Part shown: one piece after another, positions 1-7,940 of the stretch
Numbering within the stretch: the first letter of the stretch is position 1
Layout of the letters: every line of letters starts with the position of its first letter
NCBI GenBank assembly: GCA_947179245.1
Contig: CAMXBD010000024.1
Span: 1 to 32,328 of the forward strand
Length of the DNA: 32,328 nucleotides
Reading direction: 5' to 3'
DNA from: an uncultured Lachnospiraceae bacterium
GTDB taxonomy: Bacteria > Bacillota > Clostridia > Lachnospirales > Lachnospiraceae
Position numbers and translations under genes: made by a program
The notes under the pieces: generated by a model
What the model was told of the DNA's origin: nothing
Database searches by the model: none
The model's input: the letters and a program-made list of their open reading frames with translations, nothing else

Positions 1-83
1 TGCAAAAATAACTCCACCACAAATCCATCCTCATTATAGCACGCCATCTTTCCGGCCATCTGGTATATGAAATTATCGGCGAG
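1..83 (-). pseudogene. Detached C-terminal remnant of the histidine kinase ATPase domain
   Basis: The minus-strand frame after the TAG stays open for 27 codons to the window edge. It reads as the normal end of a HATPase_c domain: a Leu-Ala-Asp helix start, a Met-Ala-Gly-Lys turn and a final hydrophobic strand (FVVELFL). There is no start codon with a ribosome site, so it is probably not translated alone. The true end lies outside the window. Confidence 0.7.
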
Positions 84-1256
84 CTACAGTCCCAGCCCGG
101 AACCGGATTTTCCTTCTGGGTTGCTTCCCCTGTAAAACTTTTCTTTAATTAAGGCAAGCTCCTCCTCCTCGATCCCCTGTCCAAAATCCCTGATCTTTAT
201 CACGATGCCTTCCTCATTCTCAGTAAACCTCACCTCCACCCGTGTACCCGCATATTTATAAGAATTATTTATAATGTTGTCCAGCACCTGCTGCAATCTC
301 AATTTGTCAAAATACAACAGGCATTCCGGCATATCATTTTCCAACGTGATCTGCCCGTAATATTTGAAATCTTGAAACATATCCAAAATAAGTAATGAAC
401 TTTCTTCCGCCGGCTCTACTTTAAGCATCTCCAGTTCTTCCAATGTTGCATGAAACATATTGTTTATCAGATTGTCGATCATCTCCGCCTTGCCCGCAAT
501 GACACCGATCTTGCGAAGCGTATCCTCCTTCCGTTCCTTCACCTGCAAAACCTCACAGGTTGCCTTAATGGTTGCCACCGGTGTCTTGATATCATGAGAA
601 AGCTCTGCAATCAGTTCTTTCTTACTGATATTTGCCTGATACTCACTTTCTCTCGCCCGTTTCAGTTCCTGCCGCATCAAATCAAAACTCTCCGTAAATG
701 CCCCAAAGAAATTGTTCCTGCGTATAGGTAATGCCAGCTCCAGATTTCCCTTTGCCACCTGTGCCGTAAAATCCTGTAATGTGTGGAAAGGTCTGATATA
801 GCTGAGATAAAGTATCAGCAGCAATGCATATGTTACGAGTAGAAGAAGCCCGCCAAACATAATAATTTCCCATTTCAATTTCTCCCGAAGTTCTTCGTAA
901 TAATCCCGTTTTGTCTGCCAGACCACCTTTCCAGCAAAAATATTTTCTCCGGAAGCATTACCTAAAGCATCTTTTATATACAGGTCCAGAATCATGGCAT
1001 CACTACCTATACACTCGTTTAATCTGCTCTGATAATCTGCATCTGCCAGAAACAATATCAGACAATCATGCTCCTTCTCTATTGTCTCTTTGACAGATCC
1101 GTCTTCCAGTTCGCCTGCTATGGACTTTAGCTCACCGTTATACCAGACCATGTCCGGTATATTTTCTTCTCCACATCTCTGTACTTGTATAACCGCAGTC
1201 ATAATAAAAGCGAGAATACATATGGTAATTCCCGCCGTAATCTGTCTAATCTTCAT
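84..1256 (-). CDS. Membrane sensor histidine kinase, cut by an in-frame TAG near the C-terminus
   Basis: This is the sensor of a two-component system. The 390 residues contain a transmembrane segment at about 7-26, an extracellular region to about 128, a second membrane segment at about 131-152, a HAMP-like linker, the phosphoacceptor His221 in ELSHDIKTP, an N box around 326-335, a G1 box DFGQG at 357-361 and a G2 box GSGLGL at 385-390. The frame ends in TAG (84-86) immediately after GSGLGL. Beyond the stop the same frame continues open to the window edge and encodes what looks like the normal family C-terminus (LADNFIYQMAGKMACYN and on). The position after GLGL is usually Tyr, and TAC or TAT to TAG is one base change. 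The product therefore lacks the last strand and helix of the ATPase domain and is probably impaired, unless the stop is suppressed or is a sequence error. Its ATG overlaps the regulator's stop by 4 bases, so the pair is translationally coupled. Confidence 0.85.
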   Translation of the reverse strand: MKIRQITAGITICILAFIMTAVIQVQRCGEENIPDMVWYNGELKSIAGELEDGSVKETIEKEHDCLILFLADADYQSRLNECIGSDAMILDLYIKDALGNASGENIFAGKVVWQTKRDYYEELREKLKWEIIMFGGLLLLVTYALLLILYLSYIRPFHTLQDFTAQVAKGNLELALPIRRNNFFGAFTESFDLMRQELKRARESEYQANISKKELIAELSHDIKTPVATIKATCEVLQVKERKEDTLRKIGVIAGKAEMIDNLINNMFHATLEELEMLKVEPAEESSLLILDMFQDFKYYGQITLENDMPECLLYFDKLRLQQVLDNIINNSYKYAGTRVEVRFTENEEGIVIKIRDFGQGIEEEELALIKEKFYRGSNPEGKSGSGLGL

Positions 1257-1936
1257 TTATTCTGCCCCGTCTCCAAAATATATCCCGTTCCCCACACTGT
1301 CTTGATTAACTCCGGTTCGTCAGGATTCTTTTCCAGTTTCTCCCGCAATCTGCGGATATGGACATTCAATGTTCCGTCACTGTAAAAAGTATCTCCCCAG
1401 ACCGTATCAAAAAGAACCTCTTTTGTAACAATAGTATTTCGCCGTTCAAACAGGCAGACAAACAATTTAAACTCTTTTGCCTTAAGCTGTACCTCCCGTT
1501 CCCCCACGCCTACCCGCATGGTTGTCTCATCCACCCAGATGCCGCCATGATCTGCTCTGTCGCGTGCACCCATGTTTAGACGTTTCAACACCGCTTTCAC
1601 CTTTGCTAACAGCACACTGAGAGTGTATGGTTTCTTAATATAATCATCACCACCGATATTCAGCGCCACAAGAATATCCTCGTCACTCTGTCTGGCACTG
1701 ATAAAAAGAATCGGAATATCTGAGGTATCCCTGATCTTTTTACACAGTTTAAACCCGCTTTCTTCTTTCAGGTTAATATCAAGCAGCAGCAGATCAAAAG
1801 AATTAGTCTGCATCAGCTCCCCGCATCCTTGTATCGTATCGGTCCAGATGCAGGATACATCAAACAAATTAAAATATTCACATGTCATCTGTGCCAATTC
1901 TTTTTCATCATCTACGATCAGACAATTATAATGCAT
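1253..1936 (-). CDS. OmpR/PhoB-family response regulator
   Basis: This is the DNA-binding regulator partner of the downstream kinase. Its 227 residues hold an N-terminal receiver domain with acidic pocket Asp9/Asp10, phosphoacceptor Asp53 (LLLLDINL), Ser80 and Lys102 (KKPY). A C-terminal winged helix (about 130-222) contains the family signature VWGDTFYSDGTLNVHIRRLREKL. All phosphorylation residues are intact, in contrast to the damaged kinase. It begins 47 bases after the diguanylate cyclase gene on the same strand, and the two may be cotranscribed. The purine-rich GGAGAGG upstream of ATG is rather far away (about 15 bases), so the start is slightly uncertain. The target genes are not in the window. 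Confidence 0.93.
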   Translation of the reverse strand: MHYNCLIVDDEKELAQMTCEYFNLFDVSCIWTDTIQGCGELMQTNSFDLLLLDINLKEESGFKLCKKIRDTSDIPILFISARQSDEDILVALNIGGDDYIKKPYTLSVLLAKVKAVLKRLNMGARDRADHGGIWVDETTMRVGVGEREVQLKAKEFKLFVCLFERRNTIVTKEVLFDTVWGDTFYSDGTLNVHIRRLREKLEKNPDEPELIKTVWGTGYILETGQNK

Positions 1937-1983
1937 CGTTTTCTATCTCATCCTCTCCGTCTCACAGCGCAAATCCAATCGTA

Positions 1984-3216
1984 CTATCTTTTCCGCTCCT
2001 TCTCGCGGTACATAAACGCATCCGCCTCACCTACTAACATATCGAAAGCCTCTTTACCTTTGTCAGAGTGTGCGGCACCCACACTGGCAGAAATAGCCTT
2101 GAAATTTTCCTCCCCGGCATATGCTGTGTCAATCCGCTGTTCAATCATCTTCCTCGTCTCTTCAATTTCCTGCTCTGTATGCTCTCCCGGCATAACAATC
2201 AGAAATTCATCTCCGCCGGTCCGCGCAATAAGAGATTCCGGCATACACTCTTTCAGGACATTTGCAGTCAATACAAGAGCCCTGTCACCTTCCTGATGTC
2301 CATAGACGTCATTGATACTCTTAAATTTATTCAAGTCAATACAGAATATTGTTATATGCCCTTCCGTCATCTGCTCAATATACTCATATACAAATCTTCT
2401 GTTATAGAGTCCTGTGAGGAAATCCGTATTTGCATTCTTAATAATCATCTGCTCGTAAAGCCGCTCCTGCGTCACATCAACAGCGATACCAACAGTCCCC
2501 ATAACGCTTCCGTCCAGATCAAACAACGGAGATTTATAGGTCTCCAACTGTCTCATACTGTCACCGATCTTTACGTTTTCATTAAACACACAGGTTTTTC
2601 TTTTCTCCATGACCTCGTATTCAGATTCCATACAGATAAATTCGCCTTTGGCGTACTCTTCCGGATCAATGTCCCAGATATAATAATGTCCACGTCCCTC
2701 AATCTGTTCCATAGTCTTATTCACAGCTTTACAAAAATAGTTGTTCACCTTCATATGTGCGCCTTCCTTATCTTTAAACCAGATAAGGTGTGGAACGCTG
2801 TTGATTGTAGAATCCAGATAATTTCTATTCTGCCAGAAGTCCTTAGCCATCTTATAAGTCTCCTGCCATTTTCTAAAACGAAACTGTATCTCTTCGTCAG
2901 AAAGCGGCAGCAGCCATATGTCAGTAATTTCGGAACCACCCCGTTCCATAAGCTCCTGAATCTGCTCTTTATGTGCAAGTAGGAGCAATTCAGCTTCTTT
3001 CTTCTTATGAGAAAGAAGCATATAAAGTGCCTTCACAGCATCCGGCCCACTCATATCTATCACGATTACATCCGCCTGCTTTACCAGTGTTTCCTCCGGT
3101 TTCAGACTCTCCGCGAATTTATGTGTAAAATGCGGAAGCGGCGGTATTTCTTTCAAATTCTTTAATAAAACATCCGAAGCCCCAATCAGATAAAAACATA
3201 TATTACAATGATACAT
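1984..3216 (-). CDS. PAS-GGDEF diguanylate cyclase with a degenerate receiver-like N-terminus
   Basis: It makes cyclic di-GMP from two GTP. The 410 residues begin with a region (1-115) resembling a response-regulator fold: a hydrophobic strand ending in Asp54 (VIVIDMSGPDA) and a later strand WLLPLSDEEI where the usual Lys-Pro is absent, so ordinary phosphotransfer is doubtful. A PAS domain follows (about 131-250), ending in the common GTVGIAVDVTQ linker, then a GGDEF domain (about 260-410) with NANTDFLTGLYNRR, the metal-site strand FCIDLNKFKSIND and the intact catalytic GGDEF at 334-338. The residues that would form an RxxD inhibitory site five residues before GGDEF are not RxxD, so product inhibition may be lost. 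A clear ribosome site (CGGAGG) precedes ATG and a good promoter lies upstream. Confidence 0.92.
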   Translation of the reverse strand: MYHCNICFYLIGASDVLLKNLKEIPPLPHFTHKFAESLKPEETLVKQADVIVIDMSGPDAVKALYMLLSHKKKEAELLLLAHKEQIQELMERGGSEITDIWLLPLSDEEIQFRFRKWQETYKMAKDFWQNRNYLDSTINSVPHLIWFKDKEGAHMKVNNYFCKAVNKTMEQIEGRGHYYIWDIDPEEYAKGEFICMESEYEVMEKRKTCVFNENVKIGDSMRQLETYKSPLFDLDGSVMGTVGIAVDVTQERLYEQMIIKNANTDFLTGLYNRRFVYEYIEQMTEGHITIFCIDLNKFKSINDVYGHQEGDRALVLTANVLKECMPESLIARTGGDEFLIVMPGEHTEQEIEETRKMIEQRIDTAYAGEENFKAISASVGAAHSDKGKEAFDMLVGEADAFMYREKERKR

Positions 3217-3255
3217 AACAATCCTCCGTACACCATAAGAATCATTTTTATCTCA

Positions 3256-3284
3256 ATTATATTAAAATTCTATAGTATTTGCAA
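3256..3284 (-). promoter_or_regulatory. Sigma-A type promoter for the diguanylate cyclase gene
   Basis: On the minus strand TTGCAA (3279-3284) and a perfect TATAAT (3256-3261) are separated by exactly 17 bases. The site lies just past the pckA terminator and 40 bases before the cyclase start, so it probably drives the cyclase and possibly the two-component genes after it. Confidence 0.7.
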
Positions 3285-3289
3285 TTCGT

Positions 3290-3324
3290 TAAAAAGCAAC
3301 AAGGGGTATATCCATACCCCTTGT
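3290..3324 (-). terminator. Rho-independent terminator of pckA
   Basis: A perfect 11-base inverted repeat (3299-3309 with 3314-3324, four-base loop) contains a run of four G:C pairs. On the minus strand it is followed by a T-rich tail (TGCTTTTT). It lies 32 bases beyond the pckA stop. Confidence 0.85.
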
Positions 3325-3355
3325 CTGTTATAATCTTTTTGCCGATTATTTATGA

Positions 3356-5071
3356 TTAGCTCAATGCATCAACCAGTCTCTTAAGTGCTGCTAATGCTTC
3401 ATCCGGAAGTTTATCATATCCTTCCTTCTTTGTAGCAAAGTCTTCAACTGCTTTTACACGAGTTTCCATAGCGCTCTTAAGCTGTGCCTTATAATCAGCA
3501 TCGCCAAGATCAGCCTTGAAGTTCTTGAAGCCTTCTGTCTGGCCATCCCATGTGTTCATGATCTCGATATCTTCAAAAGGTCCCCACTGCTCGAACTGAG
3601 CCTTGCCTTCTACGATTGTCTCAAGGATTCCAAGAGTATCTGCAGGTTTAACCTTCTCACCCATGAAGTCGCCTGTATTAACGATATAGCAAGCTACGTT
3701 CTTCTCTTCTACTAACTTCTTAAACTTATCATAGTCGTTAACCAGAGGATATGTTCTGAACGGGTTAGCATAAGGCACGATACGGATTGCATTAAGGTCT
3801 GTACCTGCTGCAACACGCTCTGCTGTGGATGTCTTTGTTGCCAGTGTAGCACCCATAACAGATGCTAAAGCTGCACCTTTTAATTTTACTACCGGCGGAA
3901 TCGTAGGATCTTTCATGATCCAGAAGATTGCGTTAACCGGAGCATCAATCTTATCTACACGGTTAGGAGACCATAATTTGGACTTAATCGCACGACCGTT
4001 ACCATTTCTGATATCCTCTGTAACAAGCTGAATCTTGCCTTCGCTGTCCATTGTACAAGAGCAGTTCTGCGCAGATAACAGATACTCATTATCAGGACAT
4101 CCTGTAGGATAATCTGCTGTCTTATCAAAATAAGTAGGCTCAAGCGCTACAGATGCACAGGTATCTGTGTTGATGATGAATGCATCATCATGAAGCACCT
4201 TAATCTCATACTTGCCGCCATGCTTAGCATGTGTCAATGTAGATTTACCGGAACCTGACAGACCGTATACGGATGCAACGAACTTAGAACCATCCTTAAG
4301 CAGATACTCTTTCTGTCCGCCGTGGCAGGATGCATAACCGTTTCTGTTAGCAAGCGCCCAAGCCATTGTCAGTGTACCTTTCTTGTGCTCACCGAAATAT
4401 TTCATACCGAGAATTGCTGCACAGTTCTCATTGGTATCGAAATAGCAAAGTGTAAGAGGATCGCTCAAGCAGCTGTAATCTACATCAGGAGCCTCATGAG
4501 GAGCCCACTGAGGATCGGAGAAGATATAGATATCAGGCTCTTTGCCGTCTCCTACCGGTTTGGAGTTCTTGTACATCTTAACGTACTCGTCAGACATATA
4601 CTGGAAATTGATCATCCAGTTATACAGTAAGTTCTCCTCTCCTTCCGGAATCAGAAGGTGAGCTTTTACCATAAATTCAGGATCAAGACCTACGAAACAC
4701 TCTGCATGATACATTGTTTTCCAACGTGTCTCATAGATTGCGTCCATAACTACCTTGTCAAGCTTTGTAGCGTCTACTCCGGGTTCGCCTTTGATACGGC
4801 GTGCTGCTGCGTAACGACCTGTTACAGCGCCATCATTGAACAGAAGAACCTTTGCATCAGCAGGAAGACCAAATGTCTCACCACTCTTAACCGGCATGTC
4901 TGTTACAACCGTACCGGGTGAATTTTTAGCTAATTCATAAGCTTCTCTTAATGTGTTAACTTTTACTACGTTGTTTCCGTAGAATGCTGCCTCGATGATA
5001 GAACGGGTCTTGGAAAAACCAACCTTGCCGGCACCAATCTCGGAAATGGGATAATACGCTTTTGTTGCCAT
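3356..5071 (-). CDS. pckA: Phosphoenolpyruvate carboxykinase (ATP)
   Basis: It interconverts oxaloacetate plus ATP with PEP, CO2 and ADP. In fermentative anaerobes it often runs in the CO2-fixing direction to supply oxaloacetate. The 571 residues contain the kinase-1a P-loop GLSGSGKST (270-278), a following metal-binding His-Asp-Asp (294-296), and nucleotide-side motifs such as GNGRAIKSKLWSPN. This is longer than the roughly 530-540 residues of enterobacterial PckA. The start is supported by AAGGAGG at a suitable distance from ATG. It is monocistronic by context: its own promoter lies in the gap after deoC and a strong terminator follows. A citrate synthase lies nearby on the opposite strand, consistent with an oxaloacetate-to-citrate branch feeding glutamate synthesis (inference). 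Confidence 0.97.
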   Translation of the reverse strand: MATKAYYPISEIGAGKVGFSKTRSIIEAAFYGNNVVKVNTLREAYELAKNSPGTVVTDMPVKSGETFGLPADAKVLLFNDGAVTGRYAAARRIKGEPGVDATKLDKVVMDAIYETRWKTMYHAECFVGLDPEFMVKAHLLIPEGEENLLYNWMINFQYMSDEYVKMYKNSKPVGDGKEPDIYIFSDPQWAPHEAPDVDYSCLSDPLTLCYFDTNENCAAILGMKYFGEHKKGTLTMAWALANRNGYASCHGGQKEYLLKDGSKFVASVYGLSGSGKSTLTHAKHGGKYEIKVLHDDAFIINTDTCASVALEPTYFDKTADYPTGCPDNEYLLSAQNCSCTMDSEGKIQLVTEDIRNGNGRAIKSKLWSPNRVDKIDAPVNAIFWIMKDPTIPPVVKLKGAALASVMGATLATKTSTAERVAAGTDLNAIRIVPYANPFRTYPLVNDYDKFKKLVEEKNVACYIVNTGDFMGEKVKPADTLGILETIVEGKAQFEQWGPFEDIEIMNTWDGQTEGFKNFKADLGDADYKAQLKSAMETRVKAVEDFATKKEGYDKLPDEALAALKRLVDALS

Positions 5072-5140
5072 ATTATGTTCTCCTCCTTAAAATTGTATTA
5101 TTTAACGAAAGATGCTATATCTTCCGCCACATGCATGATA

Positions 5141-5159
5141 TGTACGGAACGCCCGTACA
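5141..5159. repeat. Inverted repeat in the pckA leader
   Basis: TGTACGG and CCGTACA (7 bases each) face each other across a five-base spacer. It begins just downstream of the predicted pckA transcription start, where an operator or a 5' hairpin would affect expression. No specific regulator can be named. Confidence 0.45.
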
Positions 5160-5167
5160 CCGCTCTA

Positions 5168-5196
5168 ATTATCTCAAAACCGCCTTTAAAAGTCAA
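5168..5196 (-). promoter_or_regulatory. Sigma-A type promoter for pckA
   Basis: On the minus strand TTGACT (5191-5196) and GATAAT (5168-5173) are separated by 17 bases. They lie about 100 bases before the pckA ATG, leaving a leader that contains the inverted repeat at 5141-5159. Confidence 0.7.
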
Positions 5197-5223
5197 TAAT
5201 GAAATCCATTTCCTTGGTAAAAT

Positions 5224-5871
5224 TTAGTCTTTCAATAGTCCTACCGCTCTGGATGTTCCAATCCTGTCGCATCCCTCTGCCACAAATGCTTCCAGATCCT
5301 CCAGCGTGGAGATGCCTCCGGCTGCTTTAATCTTGACATTATCCCCGATATTATTCTTAAAAAGCCGGATGTCCTCTATTGCAGCGCCTCCTGTACCAAA
5401 ACCGGTGGAAGTCTTAATATAATCGGCTCCCGCATTTGTCACCGCCCTGCACATGGCAATCTTCTCATCTTCTGTCAGATAGCATGTCTCAATGATCACC
5501 TTGAGGATATGATCACCACATGCCTCTTTGAGCGCACGGATTTCCTCTTCTGCCTCATCATACATACCGTTCTTAACATGGCTGATATTGATCACCATAT
5601 CGATCTCATGTGCACCATCCGCTATTGCCTGCTTCGTTTCCGCAAGTTTTGCCTCTGTCACAGAATACCCCAGCGGAAAACCAACCACTGTACAGATGTT
5701 GATCTTATCGCCGTAAGTATCATGGATTCTCTTGATATAAGTGGGTGGCACACAGACGGACGCCGTCTGATTTTCAATCGCCTCATCGCACAATTTCACG
5801 ATGTCCTCCCAAGTTGCAAACGCCTTTAGCTGAGTGTGATCCACACGCTGTAAGATTTCTTTTTTATTCAT
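5224..5871 (-). CDS. deoC: Deoxyribose-phosphate aldolase
   Basis: It cleaves 2-deoxyribose 5-phosphate to glyceraldehyde 3-phosphate and acetaldehyde in deoxynucleoside catabolism. The 215 residues form a class I aldolase barrel with all key positions: Asp91 (DMVINI), the Schiff-base Lys153 in YIKTSTGFGTGGA, Lys182 in KIKAAGG, and the phosphate-binding GCDRIGTSR near the end. The length is normal for the short bacterial form. It stands alone here, without deoA, deoB or deoD neighbours, and is separated from pckA by that gene's promoter. The ribosome site is not optimally spaced from ATG. A 13-base segment covering the ribosome-site region is duplicated upstream. Confidence 0.95.
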   Translation of the reverse strand: MNKKEILQRVDHTQLKAFATWEDIVKLCDEAIENQTASVCVPPTYIKRIHDTYGDKINICTVVGFPLGYSVTEAKLAETKQAIADGAHEIDMVINISHVKNGMYDEAEEEIRALKEACGDHILKVIIETCYLTEDEKIAMCRAVTNAGADYIKTSTGFGTGGAAIEDIRLFKNNIGDNVKIKAAGGISTLEDLEAFVAEGCDRIGTSRAVGLLKD

Positions 5872-5885
5872 TTTCTGTATGTGCT

Positions 5886-5929
5886 CCTCTCCTGATTTAA
5901 TATTCCGGCAAACTCACCTCTCCTGATTT
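5886..5929 (-). repeat. 13-base direct repeat carrying the deoC ribosome-site sequence
   Basis: The plus-strand string CCTCTCCTGATTT occurs at 5886-5898 and again at 5917-5929, a 31-base period. Each copy followed by TTCCGG-like bases suggests a small tandem duplication. On the minus strand both copies contain a purine-rich ribosome-site-like AGGAGAGG. Confidence 0.6.
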
Positions 5930-5949
5930 CCGGACAGTCATACTCTTTA

Positions 5950-6080
5950 TTTATATCATTGTAATACTATTCCCTGTAAAATACCAGCAAAAGAAAAAAA
6001 GTGTATAATCGTATAAAAAACATTATTTTTAAATATATGAACATTTTTTGAATAATGTTAAATCTTTCTTAAATTACCGA
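5950..6080. other. AT-rich divergent intergenic region between deoC and citrate synthase
   Basis: The gap from 5872 to 6171 is 300 bases. It holds the deoC leader, an AT-rich centre rich in A and T tracts, and the citrate synthase promoter. I see no RNA gene or credible small coding frame in it. The A/T tracts could be UP elements or regulator sites for the divergent promoters, but no specific operator is recognised. Confidence 0.4.
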
Positions 6081-6086
6081 TTTTTC

Positions 6087-6116
6087 TTGTTTCACACTTT
6101 TCGTTCATGTTATGAT
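6087..6116 (+). promoter_or_regulatory. Extended -10 promoter for citrate synthase
   Basis: TATGAT (6111-6116) is preceded by TG one base upstream, forming an extended -10. A weak -35 TTGTTT (6087-6092) lies 18 bases away. The gene starts 55 bases downstream. Confidence 0.5.
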
Positions 6117-6171
6117 AACAATGTATATGAGAGAAAATGGAAAATGAAAAATATGAAGGGAGGCACCTATC

Positions 6172-7542
6172 ATGGAACAGAACAGTTTTTCTGAAATCAC
6201 ACCCGAAATTATACGACTTGCAGGCTTAAGTGAGCAAGCCGGTATTATAGATACCGAATTATTTACAAAATATGATGTCAAACGCGGTCTGCGCGACCTA
6301 AACGGTAAAGGCGTACTCGCAGGTCTTACCAATATTTCCGATGTACGTGCAAATAAGATTGTTGATGGCGTTCAGGTTCCCACACACGGGAAGCTTTTTT
6401 ATCGTGGTTATAACGTCAAAGATCTTGTGGAAGGTTTCGCCGGCGAGGACCGCTTCGGTTTTGAAGAAGTCGCATATCTTCTTCTCTTTGACAAATTACC
6501 GGACAAACAGGAACTTAATTCGTTTTCCCGTCTGTTATCCAGCTACCGTTCTCTACCCACCAGCTTTGTACGCGATATCATCATGAAGGCTCCCAGCAAT
6601 GATATGATGAATACACTTGCAAGAAGTGTCCTGACTCTTTATTCTTATGACGACAGGGCTGACGACACTTCCCTGCCCAATGTACTGCGCCAGTGTCTGC
6701 AGTTGATTGCTCTATTCCCCATGCTGTCTATTTACGGTTATCAGGCATACAGCCATTACCACAACGGGGAAAGTCTTTACATACATCAGCCGCAGGCAGA
6801 ACTATCCAATGCCGAAAATATCCTGCATATTCTGCGTCCGGACAGTAAATATACGCCTCTGGAAGCTAAGATACTTGATATTGCCTTGATCTTACATATG
6901 GAACACGGCGGCGGTAACAATTCCAGTTTTACAACACATGTTGTTACTTCTTCCCTGACGGATACCTATTCTGTCATCGCTGCCGCGATCGGTTCTCTGA
7001 AAGGTCCCCGTCACGGCGGCGCCAATATCAAAGTTGTACAGATGTTTGAGGAAATGAAACGGGAAGTAAGCGATTGGAGCAATGAGGGACAGGTAGCGGA
7101 CTATCTTGCCAAACTTCTCCACAAAGACGCTTTCGATCATGCTGGTCTGATCTACGGTGTAGGACACGCCGTATACTCTAAATCTGATCCGCGTGCTGTT
7201 ATCTTTAAATCCTTTGTGGAAAAACTCTCTGAAGAAAAAGGGCTTCATGACGAGTTCTCACTCTACTCTTTAGTAGAACGGCTTGCACCGGAGATCATCT
7301 CCAAAGAACGTCCCATCTACAAAGGTGTTAATATCAACGTGGACTTCTATTCCGGCTTCGTATATAACATGCTGAATCTTCCCATGGAGCTCTATACCCC
7401 GATATTTGCTATCGCCAGAATCGTCGGATGGAGCGCACACCGCATGGAGGAGCTCGCCAACAATGGTAAGATCATCCGGCCAGCTTACAAAACAATCTGC
7501 ACGGAAAGAGATTATGTAAAAATGGACAAAAGAGATGCTTAA
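6172..7542 (+). CDS. gltA: Citrate synthase
   Basis: It condenses oxaloacetate and acetyl-CoA to citrate. The 456 residues include the catalytic set: His245 in LHMEHGGGNNSSF, His281 in GPRHGGAN, His332 in GVGHAVYSKSDPR and Asp391 in NVDFYSGF. The N-terminal about 50 residues precede the core motif GLTNISDV and are typical of the longer clostridial form. The start is supported by GGGAGG eight bases before ATG. In organisms with an incomplete TCA cycle it supplies 2-oxoglutarate for glutamate (family knowledge). No aconitase or isocitrate dehydrogenase gene is in the window. The stop codon lies in the loop of the terminator hairpin. Confidence 0.96.
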   Translation: MEQNSFSEITPEIIRLAGLSEQAGIIDTELFTKYDVKRGLRDLNGKGVLAGLTNISDVRANKIVDGVQVPTHGKLFYRGYNVKDLVEGFAGEDRFGFEEVAYLLLFDKLPDKQELNSFSRLLSSYRSLPTSFVRDIIMKAPSNDMMNTLARSVLTLYSYDDRADDTSLPNVLRQCLQLIALFPMLSIYGYQAYSHYHNGESLYIHQPQAELSNAENILHILRPDSKYTPLEAKILDIALILHMEHGGGNNSSFTTHVVTSSLTDTYSVIAAAIGSLKGPRHGGANIKVVQMFEEMKREVSDWSNEGQVADYLAKLLHKDAFDHAGLIYGVGHAVYSKSDPRAVIFKSFVEKLSEEKGLHDEFSLYSLVERLAPEIISKERPIYKGVNINVDFYSGFVYNMLNLPMELYTPIFAIARIVGWSAHRMEELANNGKIIRPAYKTICTERDYVKMDKRDA

Positions 7543-7558
7543 AAGCATCTCTTTTTAT
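7531..7558. terminator. Bidirectional terminator shared by citrate synthase and the membrane-protein gene
   Basis: AGAGATGC (7531-7538) pairs with GCATCTCT (7545-7552), with six bases in the loop, then TTTTATTT. The citrate synthase stop codon (7540-7542) falls within the loop. On the minus strand the stem follows the converging gene end at 7555, and A-rich plus-strand bases before it give a U-rich tail. Confidence 0.85.
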
Positions 7559-7935
7559 TTCTGTTTATCTTTCCTATTCTGTTTACTCCATTGAGGCATA
7601 TATTTTTTCTGCCCTCGTGAAAATGCAACCGTATACATGACAAGCGCCGCAAATATCAGTACAATTCCCACCCATGTAAGAGGCTGGGAATGAATATAAT
7701 AATCATTAACCAGATGTATTACGGAAGCAATACAGATCATCACACCGGTCAGAAGGATTTTCTTATACATATATTCAATATATCCCGCTTTGTCAGCAAT
7801 ATCCTTCTCATTCGCATTCTTGCTCAGCATAACGTTTGCCGCAATCGTATTACGCTTCTTCGCGGCTATAGCTGTATAGATCAGATAGATTCCACTTGCA
7901 AGAAACAGAAAATCTATCATTCCTCCCATACCCAT
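7555..7935 (-). CDS. Small membrane protein of unknown function, three predicted membrane segments
   Basis: I do not recognise a family. The 126 residues have hydrophobic segments at about 6-24, 58-79 and 86-107, separated by a basic, Lys/Asn-rich loop (KKRNTIAANVMLSKNANEKD). The C-terminus is very basic (SKQNRKDKQK). The start is chosen at the first ATG because GGAGG lies about ten bases upstream. It begins 5 bases after the stand-alone receiver gene and is the last gene of the minus-strand run sleB-like, thrC, receiver, membrane protein, ending at the shared terminator. Co-occurrence with the receiver suggests a possible link but nothing in the sequence proves it. Confidence 0.75.
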   Translation of the reverse strand: MGMGGMIDFLFLASGIYLIYTAIAAKKRNTIAANVMLSKNANEKDIADKAGYIEYMYKKILLTGVMICIASVIHLVNDYYIHSQPLTWVGIVLIFAALVMYTVAFSRGQKKYMPQWSKQNRKDKQK

Positions 7936-7940
7936 CTTAC

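Noticed and set aside
84-86. TAG as a pyrrolysine or other recoding signal in the histidine kinase
   Set aside because: No downstream recoding structure can be judged at the window edge and this group is not known for amber recoding in kinases; a mutation or sequence error is simpler.
2068-2982. A 304-codon plus-strand frame opposite the diguanylate cyclase
   Set aside because: It lies wholly antisense to a gene with clear PAS and GGDEF motifs, shows no recognisable domain and has no ribosome site; it is a shadow frame.
5899-5919. Six-codon leader peptide (GTG start) upstream of deoC
   Set aside because: The ribosome-site-like bases abut the GTG with almost no spacing, and the peptide has no regulatory residue run.
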